From Candidatus Gugararchaeum adminiculabundum (lineage in GTDB: Archaea; Micrarchaeota; Micrarchaeia; Burarchaeales; Gugararchaeaceae): 64,000 nucleotides of DNA. The DNA is taken from the NCBI GenBank assembly GCA_902384795.1, contig CABMDC010000007.1, forward strand, positions 79,717 through 143,716, given 5' to 3'. Each line of letters opens with the position of its first letter. Position 1 is the first letter of the stretch. Below, in pieces: positions 38,686-47,458 of this stretch. A program made the translations under genes and the position numbers. Below the pieces are notes generated by a model, which worked only from the letters and a program-made list of their open reading frames with translations, was not told the origin of the DNA and made no database searches.

Positions 38686-40707
38686 ATGAAACTAAGCATA
38701 AGGCTGAAGGTATTGGCGCTTGTACTGGGCGTGATTTTGCTAGTTGTGCTGGTTACCTCGCTCATCTCATTTACCAGCGTTAGCGGGGAGACCAAAAAAA
38801 CAGTAGTGGAAAAGATGAGCTATGAATGCGCGGAAAAAATAAAAACAGTGGACAGGATGATGTTTGAAAGGCTGGTTGACATTGAAATGCTTTCCAGCCC
38901 GCAAAACCATGAGATGTCTAGCAGCGAGCACACGCTCGGTGAAAAAATGGACTACCTGCGCGCCCTGGAAAGGAATGTGAAATCCTATGCATCAATTTCC
39001 ATCTATGACGCCGATGGAATAAGAATCGGGGATACTCGGGGCGTGGACATTGGGCTGGATGAGTCGTCCAAGCCGTTTGTCATTGAGGCGCTGAATGGGA
39101 ATGTTTACTATTCTCCGGAGCCGGCCATGTCCCAGAGCCTGGGGATAGAGGTCATTTATTTCTCCGCACCGCTCAGGGATGAGAACGGAACCATCACCGG
39201 AGTGGTTGCAACAAGGATGCCGATCACCAAAATCACCGAGGTGCTGGGGGCAAAGGTTGAGGGGCAGCAAGTGGAGATTCTGAATGCCGAAAATGAACTC
39301 ATATTCGCGACCAATCCGCAGGAGCACGCAGGCGAGAAGGATTACCCGGTTGAAGTCTCAAAAACTCTCAGGGAGGGGAAGGAGTTCATAGGCCCGTATG
39401 AGGGGGAAGATTATGTCATTGTTGGCGCAAATGAAACAGGTTTCCTGGATTATAAGGGAAGCAACTGGCTTTTGATCGAGCACATGCCGCAGGATGTGGC
39501 ATTCGCAACGGTTGCCGAACTGCAGACCAGGTTCCTGCTCATTGCGCTGGTGCTGATTATTATTGCACTGCCGGTTTCATTGCTGGTTTCAAACTATTTC
39601 ACCACACCCATATTGAAATTGTCGGCAGCAACCGAGGAAGTTGAAAAAGGGAATTACACGGCGCGCGTGGATATCAGGACAAATGATGAGATGGAGCAAT
39701 TGGGGAATGAATTCAACAGCACCATTGAAAGGCTGGAGAAAATTGATGCCGAGCACAAGCAATTGGAAAAGGCGAAAACCGAATTCATGTCCATCACCAG
39801 CCATGAGCTCAGGAGCCCGATGACTCCGATGAAGGCGCAGCTGCAGATGCTCATGGAGGGGTATTTCGGGGAGCTTGACAAGAAGCAGAAAGAATCGCTG
39901 GACATCGTGCTCAGGAACACGGACAGGCTGGACCATATTGTGCTGGACCTGCTGGAGATTTCAAGGATTGAGGCAGCGCGGCTGAAATTCAATTTCATTG
40001 AAACTTCCCTGAATCCCTACATTGAAAGGCTGGTGAGCGAGATGGACGGGTTCATGCCTGAAAAGAAAATCGAGATTGCACTGAAGGCGGAAAAGCTTCC
40101 GGTGATGAGCGTTGACCCTGACCGGGTGATGCAGGTGTTAAGGAACCTGCTGAACAATGCGAAAAAATTCTCCAATGAGAGCAGCAAGATCCAGGTGGCT
40201 GCCGAGCTTACGCCGGAGAGGGATGAGATCCAATTCTCCGTGAAGGATTCTGGAGTGGGAATTCCGCTTGACCAGCAGAAAAGGGTTTTCGAGCCGTTCT
40301 TCCAGGCGGATAACACGCTTTCGCGGAAATTCGGGGGGACCGGGCTCGGGCTTGCGATATGCAAGGGGATAGTGGAGGCGCAGAACGGGAAGATTTGGTT
40401 TGAGAGCAAGCCAGGCAAGGGCGCCACGTTCTGGTTCACCCTGCCCCTCAAGCCGACCACTGAAATCAAGCCCATCACTTTGCTTTTCTCGCGCAAGGCA
40501 GAGGTGGAGCAGAAGGTGCAGGAAATTTTCCTGGAGTTTTTGGGGCCGCTGGGAAACAAGGAATTTGAGAGGATAAGGAGCAGGGCGATGGATTACAATG
40601 CCATGGCTAAATATGTGGCGGAACTGGAGAAGCAGGGCGTGCTGGCAAAGGGGCAGGCTGAGAAAATGAAAGCCGGGCTGGCAAGGGTTTTGGGAAACAA
40701 TCCCTAG
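38686..40707 (+). CDS. Membrane histidine kinase (dCache-HAMP-HisKA-HATPase)
   Basis: 673 residues. Two membrane helices (LKVLALVLGVILLVVLVTSL and FLLIALVLIIIALPVSLLVS) enclose a Cache-type extracellular domain of about 260 residues. HAMP at about 305-355, H-box SITSHELRSPMTPM with His373, N-box LRNLLNNAKKFS, G1 KDSGVGIP, F-box EPFFQADN and G2 GGTGLGLAIC. A further 75 residues after the kinase domain form an extra helical tail. It likely phosphorylates one or more of the three REC proteins upstream. It follows the binding lipoprotein by 35 bases. Confidence 0.93.
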   Translation: MKLSIRLKVLALVLGVILLVVLVTSLISFTSVSGETKKTVVEKMSYECAEKIKTVDRMMFERLVDIEMLSSPQNHEMSSSEHTLGEKMDYLRALERNVKSYASISIYDADGIRIGDTRGVDIGLDESSKPFVIEALNGNVYYSPEPAMSQSLGIEVIYFSAPLRDENGTITGVVATRMPITKITEVLGAKVEGQQVEILNAENELIFATNPQEHAGEKDYPVEVSKTLREGKEFIGPYEGEDYVIVGANETGFLDYKGSNWLLIEHMPQDVAFATVAELQTRFLLIALVLIIIALPVSLLVSNYFTTPILKLSAATEEVEKGNYTARVDIRTNDEMEQLGNEFNSTIERLEKIDAEHKQLEKAKTEFMSITSHELRSPMTPMKAQLQMLMEGYFGELDKKQKESLDIVLRNTDRLDHIVLDLLEISRIEAARLKFNFIETSLNPYIERLVSEMDGFMPEKKIEIALKAEKLPVMSVDPDRVMQVLRNLLNNAKKFSNESSKIQVAAELTPERDEIQFSVKDSGVGIPLDQQKRVFEPFFQADNTLSRKFGGTGLGLAICKGIVEAQNGKIWFESKPGKGATFWFTLPLKPTTEIKPITLLFSRKAEVEQKVQEIFLEFLGPLGNKEFERIRSRAMDYNAMAKYVAELEKQGVLAKGQAEKMKAGLARVLGNNP

Positions 40708-40826
40708 AGGGAGAATGAAGGGAGCGGAAAGAAAAAATAAGAGAGTTTAAATACAATGCAAAAACAATAATCGGGAAACAATGAGGGAGAAAAACAAAAA
40801 ATAGATGGAATAAAACTGAGACGGGG

Positions 40827-41507
40827 ATGAAGGATTTGCTGGAAAGAATCGGGATGACAAAGGAAAAACAAGGCGCAACAGCGCTCGCTTTGGCCATGAC
40901 CGTGATTGTCTTGGCACTGGTAATAATAATGGGCTGGGTTCTCAGCATGCCTTTTTTCATCAATCCCATCCCGAGCCTTCCTGCGATCAAGTTCAATGCC
41001 GCGCTCTGCGCCCTGCTCTTGGGAATGGCGCTGGGCATGATGGCGAATAGGGTGCGCACCATGAACGCCGAGCGGATTGACGTAGGAATGCCCCTGATAG
41101 TCATGCTCGTGATTCTTCTCATGCTTCCAAGCATGCTTGCCATGATGTTTAACACGCAGACCGGATTTGAGCAGTTCTTCCTGCAGCTGCTTGCGGAAAA
41201 AGGAGCGACCACTGCGGCTGGGAGAGTGCCTTTCGCCGCTGCCGCTACATTCGTGATGACCGCGTTGTTTTTCTTTTTAATGTTCCTGCGCCCGGGCACT
41301 GAGAAATACGCAAAGCCATTTGGCGCACTGCTGGCGATTGCCGGAATTGCCGCGATTATCGGCTATGCCGTGAACATGCCGGCGCTCCACTACCAGCTGA
41401 ACGAGACCGATTATGGCATGTCGATTTACACCGCAATTATGTTTGTGATGATTGGAACCGGGCTTGCGCTGTTGCAAAAGCCCGGACCGGAGTTTGTCGC
41501 CCAATGA
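40827..41507 (+). CDS. Membrane sensor-like protein (MASE-like), coupled to the PAS protein
   Basis: 226 residues with six hydrophobic helices. IPSLPAIKFNAALCALLLGM resembles the core motif of integral-membrane sensor regions usually fused to PAS histidine kinases, but here it stands alone. Its TGA overlaps the ATG of the 41504 gene (ATGA), so both are translated together and probably act as one receptor. A GTTTAAATAC box lies at about 40745. Confidence 0.68.
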   Translation: MKDLLERIGMTKEKQGATALALAMTVIVLALVIIMGWVLSMPFFINPIPSLPAIKFNAALCALLLGMALGMMANRVRTMNAERIDVGMPLIVMLVILLMLPSMLAMMFNTQTGFEQFFLQLLAEKGATTAAGRVPFAAAATFVMTALFFFLMFLRPGTEKYAKPFGALLAIAGIAAIIGYAVNMPALHYQLNETDYGMSIYTAIMFVMIGTGLALLQKPGPEFVAQ

Positions 41508-43129
41508 AACTGAGATACAGGCTTGCATTGATTGTTTTCCTCCCGCTTTTGCTAGTGCTTACCTACCAGGTAGGCGCGTACCAGTCGGTTATCGGCCAGG
41601 TGGCAGCGCAGGATGCCGCCATAGCCCAGTTAAACAGCGAGATCCTGGATATAAACGCAGTGCAGCAGGCGACCATGGATGTCGGAAACGCAAGAGATGA
41701 CGCGATACTTGCACTGATTTCCGGGGATAGCAAAGGCGCTGCGGAACAGTTGCGGATGCTTGAAGGATTCGAGCAGGTGCGCTTGGATGCGATGGCGCAG
41801 ATGGAGAAGGATGAGGCTGGCGCGGCCGTTGATGAAGAGAAGAAAAATCTCCAGGAACGGATGAAAGCGGACGTGCTGAAATCGGATGCAAGCGATGCCG
41901 AATTCGGGAAAAAACTGAAGCTTCTGGCGCAGGAGCCGGATGAGGCGAAAAGGCGGGTCGGAATCGTGGATGCGATTGAAACCTACGACAATGCGGTCGA
42001 CCCGGTAAATTCCGACCTTATGAATGGAATGCAAGCGCGCGCGAAAAAAGTCACTGGCGAGATAGCGGGCAGGCAGGCCGAAATTGCAAGGGAAAAGGAG
42101 GAAGGCCTGAGACTGCTCTATATTGTGGCGATCACCTCCATAGTGATATTCGGCGTTGTGATCCTTTCCATAGATGCGACCGTCAACGCCCCTGTAAGGA
42201 ACATAACCGATTCGGTCAGGAAAATAACAAAAGGGGATTTTGACGTCAGCATCCGCAGGGTCACAATTACTGAACTGGAAGATCTCGGGGAATCGCTGAA
42301 CAGGGTGCTGGCCAGCTTCAAACTCGCAGTACTGAGGGCCGGGATGACCCGGGAGGACATGGGAATCGGCGAGGCGCTGAAAGCCAAGGAGGAGGCGGAG
42401 AACAGATACCGGGCGCTTTATGAAAGCTCGGCTGACGCGCTGATGACCATTGAGCCGCCGGACTGGAAATTCACCGCAGGAAACCAGGCAGCGGTCAGGC
42501 TTTACGGGGTGAAGGATGAACAGGAATTGACCGCGCTCGGGCCCTGGGATGTTTCACCCGAATTCCAGCCGGACGGCAAGCGTTCTTCTGACATGGCAAA
42601 GAAGATGATTGAAAAGGCGATGAAGGAAGGGAGTTCATTCTTTGAATGGACGCACAGAAAATATAGGGGGGAGAGTTTCCCGTCCACAGTGCTTCTTACA
42701 CGCGTAAAAATTGGCGGGAAGGATGTGGTGCAGGCAACCGTGAGGGACATCAGTGAAAGAAAGAGGGCGGAGGAGGAATTGCTGCGGTCCAAAACCCTAA
42801 CCCAGGCAGCGCTGGATGCCGTCACAGACATATTTTATGTGTTTGAGCTGGGTGGCAACTTCAAGCTGTGGAACCGAAAGCTGAAGGAGGTTAGCGAATA
42901 TAGCGACAGGGAACTGGCAACCATGAATCCGAGGAATTTGCTTTCAGGAAAAGATCTGGAACTAATGCTGGTGGGCATTGCAAAAGCGGTGAAGGAAGGT
43001 TCCGGGGTTGTCAGGGCAAATCTTACGACCAAGAGCGGAAAACGCATTCCCTATGAATTCACCGGAGCGGTGGTGAAGGACGCCGATGGAAAGATGATTG
43101 GCATGGCCGGAAGCGGAAGAAAAATCTGA
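41504..43129 (+). CDS. Sensor protein with helical-bundle, HAMP and two PAS domains, no kinase
   Basis: 541 residues. N-terminal helix (LALIVFLPLLLVLTYQVGAY), an extracellular helical-bundle sensor of about 170 residues, second helix (LLYIVAITSIVIFGVVILSI), HAMP (VNAPVRNITDSVRKITKGDF), PAS 1 (NRYRALYESSADALMTIEPP) and PAS 2 (LDAVTDIFYVFELGGNFKLW). No histidine-kinase, cyclase or methyl-accepting domain follows, so its output must be by protein contact, possibly with the kinase at 38686 or the RecA-fold proteins. Confidence 0.82.
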   Translation: MKLRYRLALIVFLPLLLVLTYQVGAYQSVIGQVAAQDAAIAQLNSEILDINAVQQATMDVGNARDDAILALISGDSKGAAEQLRMLEGFEQVRLDAMAQMEKDEAGAAVDEEKKNLQERMKADVLKSDASDAEFGKKLKLLAQEPDEAKRRVGIVDAIETYDNAVDPVNSDLMNGMQARAKKVTGEIAGRQAEIAREKEEGLRLLYIVAITSIVIFGVVILSIDATVNAPVRNITDSVRKITKGDFDVSIRRVTITELEDLGESLNRVLASFKLAVLRAGMTREDMGIGEALKAKEEAENRYRALYESSADALMTIEPPDWKFTAGNQAAVRLYGVKDEQELTALGPWDVSPEFQPDGKRSSDMAKKMIEKAMKEGSSFFEWTHRKYRGESFPSTVLLTRVKIGGKDVVQATVRDISERKRAEEELLRSKTLTQAALDAVTDIFYVFELGGNFKLWNRKLKEVSEYSDRELATMNPRNLLSGKDLELMLVGIAKAVKEGSGVVRANLTTKSGKRIPYEFTGAVVKDADGKMIGMAGSGRKI

Positions 43130-43149
43130 GTTGAAAGCGAGAAGGCCGC

Positions 43150-43206
43150 GTAATTCTCTTTTGTTTATTTTTCTTATTGACTAAATTTCGTTTTTCTTTT
43201 TCTAAA
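43150..43206 (+). terminator. T-rich terminator after the PAS sensor gene
   Basis: Runs CTCTTTTGTTTATTTTTCTT and TTTCGTTTTTCTTTTTCT follow the plus-strand stop by about 20-75 bases, the form of an archaeal U-tract terminator. The next gene has its own TATA box. Confidence 0.55.
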
Positions 43207-43265
43207 AGAAAAGGGCCGAGGTTATACAAAATGTTTATATGCTCCCTAGGAGTGAAATAGCAACT

Positions 43266-43820
43266 ATGAAAATCAAGGGGAAATTGCTACAGGGAAAAGT
43301 TACTCTGCTTCTTGTGCCGAGCCATAAGTATGAGAATGTGGTCATGGACGTGGCAAAGGAGCTGGAAGAGCACAAAGTTTGCTATGTGAACCTTAGCCGG
43401 ACCCATGGCGCGCACACAAAAAACCTCAAAGCGAACGGGATAAACGCAAGGGGCACTACTTACATAAACGCCATTTCAGAAGCAACCACTGCGAGAGTTG
43501 CCGTGGGGCAGCAGCCGAATGGGCACTATTCCGTAAGCTCGCCGGGCGCGTTTACCGAGATTTCGGTCCAGGTCAGCAAGGTGCTGAAAAAGAACTGCGA
43601 ATACCTTGTGCTTGACCAGCTGACAAACCTTGTGGGCTACCAAGATAAGACAAAGGTGATTAAGCTCGTTTCAAACATCGCAAAGCAGGCAAGGCAGAAC
43701 GGGGCAAAGGCCGTTTTCTATGCGCTGGACAGCGAGGAGCACCAGGACATGATAAAGGAATGTGGTGCGTGCGTTGACAATGTGATAAGGATAGAAAACG
43801 TAAAAGCCGGAAGAGTATAG
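43266..43820 (+). CDS. RecA/KaiC-fold protein without a Walker A motif (paralogue of 37031)
   Basis: 184 residues from ATG 43266; a TGTTTATATGC box about 30 nt upstream fits a leaderless start, so the ORF-track start 43239 is rejected. VTLLLVPSHKYENVVMDVAK, SSPGAFTEISVQVSKVLKKN, YLVLDQLTNLVGYQDKTKVI and AKAVFYALDSEEHQDMIKEC match the protein at 37031 and lack a P-loop. It closes the signalling island. Role inferred as a phosphorelay adaptor. Confidence 0.72.
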   Translation: MKIKGKLLQGKVTLLLVPSHKYENVVMDVAKELEEHKVCYVNLSRTHGAHTKNLKANGINARGTTYINAISEATTARVAVGQQPNGHYSVSSPGAFTEISVQVSKVLKKNCEYLVLDQLTNLVGYQDKTKVIKLVSNIAKQARQNGAKAVFYALDSEEHQDMIKECGACVDNVIRIENVKAGRV

Positions 43821-43846
43821 GAGTATGTCCTCAAAACTTTATAGTT

Positions 43847-44671
43847 TCAGAATTTCTTTGACCTTGATGCTTCTATGTCCCTGAGCTTTTGTATGAATAG
43901 CAGGCTGCTCAGGATTATTATTGCGCGGCTGGCCTGGTAAAAGAAGTCAAGCAGGCCCATGGGAAGATAGGAAACACCTATTACTGAGGAAAGATAACCG
44001 AGGTTGGCCATGCCATTGATTGCCACTGCCACTGAAAGCAGGATGAAAGGGATTTCCAATTCTCCGCCAACCAATAGGATAAGCAGGAGAAGGGAAATGA
44101 TGAACAGGGAAAAGTCCACTGCAAGATGAAGGTAAAAGAACAGCTTCTGGCTCTGGGAAAGCGATGATGTTGCAAGCGGGATTATTAGGAAGCCGAAGAG
44201 CATCAGGCCGGCTATGAACGAGGCTGCAAGAACAAGGTACAGGGCAGGGGCCGCATCCTTCAGGGATTTGACATTGGACTCAAGAAGCCCGCCTTTGCGC
44301 GAAAGGATGACGGAGCAGTAGCGCAGATTGATGAACAGCGCGGTTCCGAGGAATAAATCTCCGAGGAAAACGGCAATTTCCCTTGGCGCGGGGAAAGTGG
44401 AAATTTCAGGGGATTGAAGCGAAATCACATCGGCAACAAGCCAGAATAACATGCCCAGGGAAATTAGCACCCAGACCTTTTTTTCCACCGAACCCTGGCG
44501 GGTCATTCGATAGGCCAGAAAGACCCCCAGGAATGCCAGGAGGGAAATCAGAATCCCAAGGGATGTCTGGAAAAGCGAGAATTCCGGCTTTCCCAGGAAA
44601 AACAGGAATTCCAAAAACATTAGTTCAACAAAGGTTATTGCGCCGATTATTGAGAGCTGCCGGCTGTCCAT
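43847..44671 (-). CDS. Eight-helix membrane protein of unknown function
   Basis: 274 residues from ATG 44671 (MDSRQLSIIGAITFVELMFL). About eight membrane helices with short loops, a layout shared with archaeal membrane sensor regions. The longer ORF from 44728 would overlap the DHH gene. It ends the minus-strand group that contains the exosome superoperon, but a link in function is not shown. Confidence 0.62.
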   Translation of the reverse strand: MDSRQLSIIGAITFVELMFLEFLFFLGKPEFSLFQTSLGILISLLAFLGVFLAYRMTRQGSVEKKVWVLISLGMLFWLVADVISLQSPEISTFPAPREIAVFLGDLFLGTALFINLRYCSVILSRKGGLLESNVKSLKDAAPALYLVLAASFIAGLMLFGFLIIPLATSSLSQSQKLFFYLHLAVDFSLFIISLLLLILLVGGELEIPFILLSVAVAINGMANLGYLSSVIGVSYLPMGLLDFFYQASRAIIILSSLLFIQKLRDIEASRSKKF

Positions 44672-44697
44672 AGGGACTAGTTGCCAGAGGGCCGAAT

Positions 44698-45648
44698 TTA
44701 AAGCTTTTGCATCGCGGACTTTACACAAAATTCCAGGGCTTCTTTTTCCTTTGAAACATTGTTGGTGGTCAGGCCTGCCGCTGGCGGATGCCCGCCCCCG
44801 CTCCCCCCGAATTTCCTGGAAGCCTGGTGCATTATTTCCGCCAGATTGAGCATGTGCTCCATGCCCTGGCGCATTCTGCCTGAAATTCTCAGGTCCTTTC
44901 CAACGCAGGAAACAAACGCCACATCGGCGCCCAGATCCACGAGCGAATTCGCCGCGGCCGCCTCGTTTGAGCCGATGCTGGAGAACGCGATCAGGTATTG
45001 GCCGACTTTTTCAAATTGCACGCGCTGGGCCGCCTTAAGGAGGGCGATTCGCTGGGAGAAATCCGGGCGCAAATCTATGAGTGAAAGGATGCCGTGGTAA
45101 TCCAATTTTGCTTTTTCAGCAACCGGCAAAAGTTCGGAAACCGCCTGGAAAGTGCGCTGGTTCGCTGACCTGAAAAAGAATGAATCCGCGATTATTCCAG
45201 CCAGCAGGCAAACGGCAACCTCGGGCTTCTTCACTGGTTTTATCAGCTCGTAGACTATTTCGCAGGAGGAGGAAGCCGTGTCATCAATCAGCTTTATTTT
45301 TGGCTTTACTGCGTCCAGATGCTTTGAGTGGTGGTCGATTACCAGGGAAATCTGCTGCGAGCCGATTGCTGGGAGAAGGGTGCGCGAGGCCGTGTCGATT
45401 ACGATTATTCCATCGTAGCGCGGGGCAGGTAAAATTGAATCAAGTTTCAGCCCCAGATGCTCGATCATGTTTCTTGCTTCGCGCGTGATGTGATCCTGCT
45501 TTAGAATTATTGAATTGGGAAGAACTGATTTGAGCGCAAAGGCTGCGCCGACAGCGTCCGCGTCCCCCAGGGAATGGAAAGTAATCAGAATGCGCCTGCT
45601 CCTGGAATCCCTGAGGAATTTTTTTGCTTCAAGAAAAGGAGTGCCCAT
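44698..45648 (-). CDS. DHH/DHHA1-family phosphoesterase
   Basis: 316 residues. Metal-binding motifs: FHSLGDADAVGAA (D.D), IVIDTASR, VIDHHSKHLD (the DHH motif), and a DHHA1 domain ending FGGSGGGHPPAAG. The family hydrolyses phosphodiesters such as nanoRNA or cyclic dinucleotides. In many archaea this gene sits beside prefoldin beta and the exosome operon, as here: 3 bases separate it from the prefoldin gene. Confidence 0.9.
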   Translation of the reverse strand: MGTPFLEAKKFLRDSRSRRILITFHSLGDADAVGAAFALKSVLPNSIILKQDHITREARNMIEHLGLKLDSILPAPRYDGIIVIDTASRTLLPAIGSQQISLVIDHHSKHLDAVKPKIKLIDDTASSSCEIVYELIKPVKKPEVAVCLLAGIIADSFFFRSANQRTFQAVSELLPVAEKAKLDYHGILSLIDLRPDFSQRIALLKAAQRVQFEKVGQYLIAFSSIGSNEAAAANSLVDLGADVAFVSCVGKDLRISGRMRQGMEHMLNLAEIMHQASRKFGGSGGGHPPAAGLTTNNVSKEKEALEFCVKSAMQKL

Positions 45649-45651
45649 GGC

Positions 45652-45996
45652 TCAGTTTGCTCCGGCTTTTTCGGATGCCTCTTCCAGGACTTTCTTCAGC
45701 TCGTTCAACCTTCCTTTTGCCTTTTCCTCCTGCTTGTCAAGGATCGAAACCCTTGTTTCCAGGAACTTGGTCTTTTCACCGAGCTCTTTTTCAGCCTCCG
45801 CCTTGGAGGTTTTTACCAGAATCGGGCCCCGCGCCATGTAAACTTCTCCGCCCTTCTTTAGCAGATCCAGGGCGCCTTTTGCCTCGTCGCCTTCAACCTT
45901 TGCCTGCTGCTTTTGCATCATGATTGTCTGCAGCTGGCGCTGAAGCACCTGGAATTCCGCGACTTCCTTTTCAAATTCTTTTCCAACTTCTGCCAT
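45652..45996 (-). CDS. pfdB: Prefoldin beta subunit
   Basis: 114 residues from ATG 45996, which follows GGTGAATTAC. Two long coiled-coil helices joined by the beta hairpin (GGEVYMARGPILVKTSK), the standard prefoldin beta layout. It forms the hexameric holdase with prefoldin alpha and passes unfolded proteins to the thermosome. Confidence 0.92.
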   Translation of the reverse strand: MAEVGKEFEKEVAEFQVLQRQLQTIMMQKQQAKVEGDEAKGALDLLKKGGEVYMARGPILVKTSKAEAEKELGEKTKFLETRVSILDKQEEKAKGRLNELKKVLEEASEKAGAN

Positions 45997-46062
45997 GTAA
46001 TTCACCTTCCTTGATTAATCGTGAAATCATTATTCTTATTGCTCATCTTCATTTTTCTTTTC

Positions 46063-46416
46063 CTATTCATCGGCTGTTTCTTCCACTGATTCTATCCCCT
46101 CAAAAATGTACAGCAAGCGGATATAAGAGTTTAACGCAGCGCGGAGCACCGGCAAATCATCCGCTTCCAGCGAAATCTCCAGCGTGTTTCCTTTTGAAGC
46201 AACCGATGCCCGGCATCTTTTCTTGAATTCGGTTTCCTGCAAAAGAGAATCCTTTGCGTTTTGAGCCAGCTTTGAATTCTTGAATGTGATGCGCATGGAC
46301 GAGGTAAAACGGGGGGCGGGGCAGAGCTGCTGGGGACGGGCGCGAGACCTGGGCCTTTTGCCTGTGAGTTTTTTGTTTGCATTTGTTTTGCTTTTTGTTT
46401 TTGTTGTTTTTGCCAT
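46063..46416 (-). CDS. pcc1: KEOPS complex subunit Pcc1
   Basis: 117 residues. The C-terminal 80 match Pcc1 (RASVASKGNTLEISLEADDL, LRAALNSYIRLLYIFEGI), the dimerisation subunit of the KEOPS complex that makes tRNA t6A. The N-terminal 40 residues (TKTKSKTNANKKLTGKRPRS) are a basic, disordered extension not usual in the family. GAGGA before ATG 46416 supports the long form; ATG 46296 would give the classic short form but lacks a site. Confidence 0.85.
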   Translation of the reverse strand: MAKTTKTKSKTNANKKLTGKRPRSRARPQQLCPAPRFTSSMRITFKNSKLAQNAKDSLLQETEFKKRCRASVASKGNTLEISLEADDLPVLRAALNSYIRLLYIFEGIESVEETADE

Positions 46417-46434
46417 TTTAATTCCTCTTTTTCC

Positions 46435-46941
46435 CTAAACTTCTTTCTCTTCTTTTTCCTTGTTGTCAACCCATTCAATTTTCAGCGAGAGCTTTTTCTG
46501 CCAGCTGGAGAAAATTAGCTCCTTTTGTGATGCTGAAATTTTCACGCAATCGTCGTCTCCGTCGACTTCCGGCTCTGGCAGGCCGAAAAGTTTTTTCAAT
46601 TCACTAGCGCAGGCGCCCGTGACTGTTGCGTCCGTGAAATTTGATTTGAGCTGCTTGAAATTTGAGTCTAAAATTTTCGGCGCGCCCTTTATCATGAGCG
46701 TGGGCGTGCACCATTCCCAGGAATCGCGGCTGATTTCAATGAGCACTATTTTCTCCGGGTTGCCGTGGGATTCGTAAACCATCAAAAGCCGTGTTTTGCC
46801 CAGCTCCCTTGCCTTTTCAACAAAGTCGCCTACTCCCGCCTTTCCCCTGTTTTCATACTTGCCAAAGGGAAGAAAAAAAGCGAGCGCCCTGCAAAGGCGC
46901 TTGGTCAGCACTCCGGGTTTCCTGCTCGTGGTTACAAGCAT
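46435..46941 (-). CDS. Brix-domain rRNA-processing protein
   Basis: 168 residues. MLVTTSRKPGVLTKRLCRAL, YENRGKAGVGDFVEKARELG, LLMVYESHGNPEKIVLIEIS match the single archaeal Brix/Imp4-type protein that acts in ribosomal RNA maturation and ribosome assembly. Its place between pcc1 and rpoP is the conserved archaeal order. Confidence 0.88.
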   Translation of the reverse strand: MLVTTSRKPGVLTKRLCRALAFFLPFGKYENRGKAGVGDFVEKARELGKTRLLMVYESHGNPEKIVLIEISRDSWEWCTPTLMIKGAPKILDSNFKQLKSNFTDATVTGACASELKKLFGLPEPEVDGDDDCVKISASQKELIFSSWQKKLSLKIEWVDNKEKEEKEV

Positions 46942-46994
46942 CGGGAATTACCTGCCGATGGATCGGCTTCAGCTAAATCTGGATGCAATTGCAA

Positions 46995-47126
46995 CTAATC
47001 AGCTTCTACATCCTTTGCAATCGGTGGCCTTTCCTTGAAAAGCACCCTGCAGCCGCAGTAGGGGCATCTTACGAAATTCTGCTCCAGGCTTTTTACATTC
47101 TTTTTGCAACGCCAGCAAACATACAC
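46995..47126 (-). CDS. rpoP: DNA-directed RNA polymerase subunit P (Rpb12/Rpc10)
   Basis: 43 residues, too short for the ORF track, which lists only an out-of-frame shadow here. The start is GTG 47126 after AGGTGAT; the protein reads YVCWRCKKNV ... VRCPYCGCRVLFKERPPIAK. The CxxC pairs form one zinc site and the C-terminal RVLFKERPP signature is diagnostic of the smallest RNA polymerase subunit. It lies between L37Ae and the Brix gene as in other archaea. Confidence 0.92.
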   Translation of the reverse strand: MYVCWRCKKNVKSLEQNFVRCPYCGCRVLFKERPPIAKDVEAD

Positions 47127-47162
47127 TCAAATCACCTTTTTTGTTTGTAAACTCAAACTCAT

Positions 47163-47408
47163 TCACTTGCTTGACTGCTTCAGGTCGCGGATGGTCTGCA
47201 GGCTCGATTCTCCCGCAGGGGTTGACAGCACATACGCGCCGCCTGCGATTTTTGCCTCGCATGAGCGGCACTGCCACTGCGCGTTTCCCTTGCGCTTCAC
47301 GTTTTTCTTTCCGCACCGCGGGCACACATACTTCGCAGTGCGCATGCCTTCGACCTTGTTATAGCGCTTCCTTAGCTCTCCACCGTATCTTACGTCATGC
47401 TTTGCCAT
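47163..47408 (-). CDS. rpl37ae: Large ribosomal subunit protein eL43 (L37Ae)
   Basis: 81 residues. YGGELRKRYNKVEGMRTAKY, then a zinc ribbon YVCPRCGKKNVKRKGNAQW ... CRSCEAKIAGGAY. Length and motifs are those of archaeal/eukaryotic L37Ae. GGGGTG precedes the ATG. Confidence 0.95.
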   Translation of the reverse strand: MAKHDVRYGGELRKRYNKVEGMRTAKYVCPRCGKKNVKRKGNAQWQCRSCEAKIAGGAYVLSTPAGESSLQTIRDLKQSSK

Positions 47409-47458
47409 GTTCTACACCCCAATGAAATCAATTTGTCATTTTGTCATTTATTTATTTG

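Noticed and set aside
46999-47325. ORF of 108 aa over the rpoP region
   Set aside because: It is an out-of-frame shadow; the rpoP frame with its zinc site and KERPP signature is clearly the gene.
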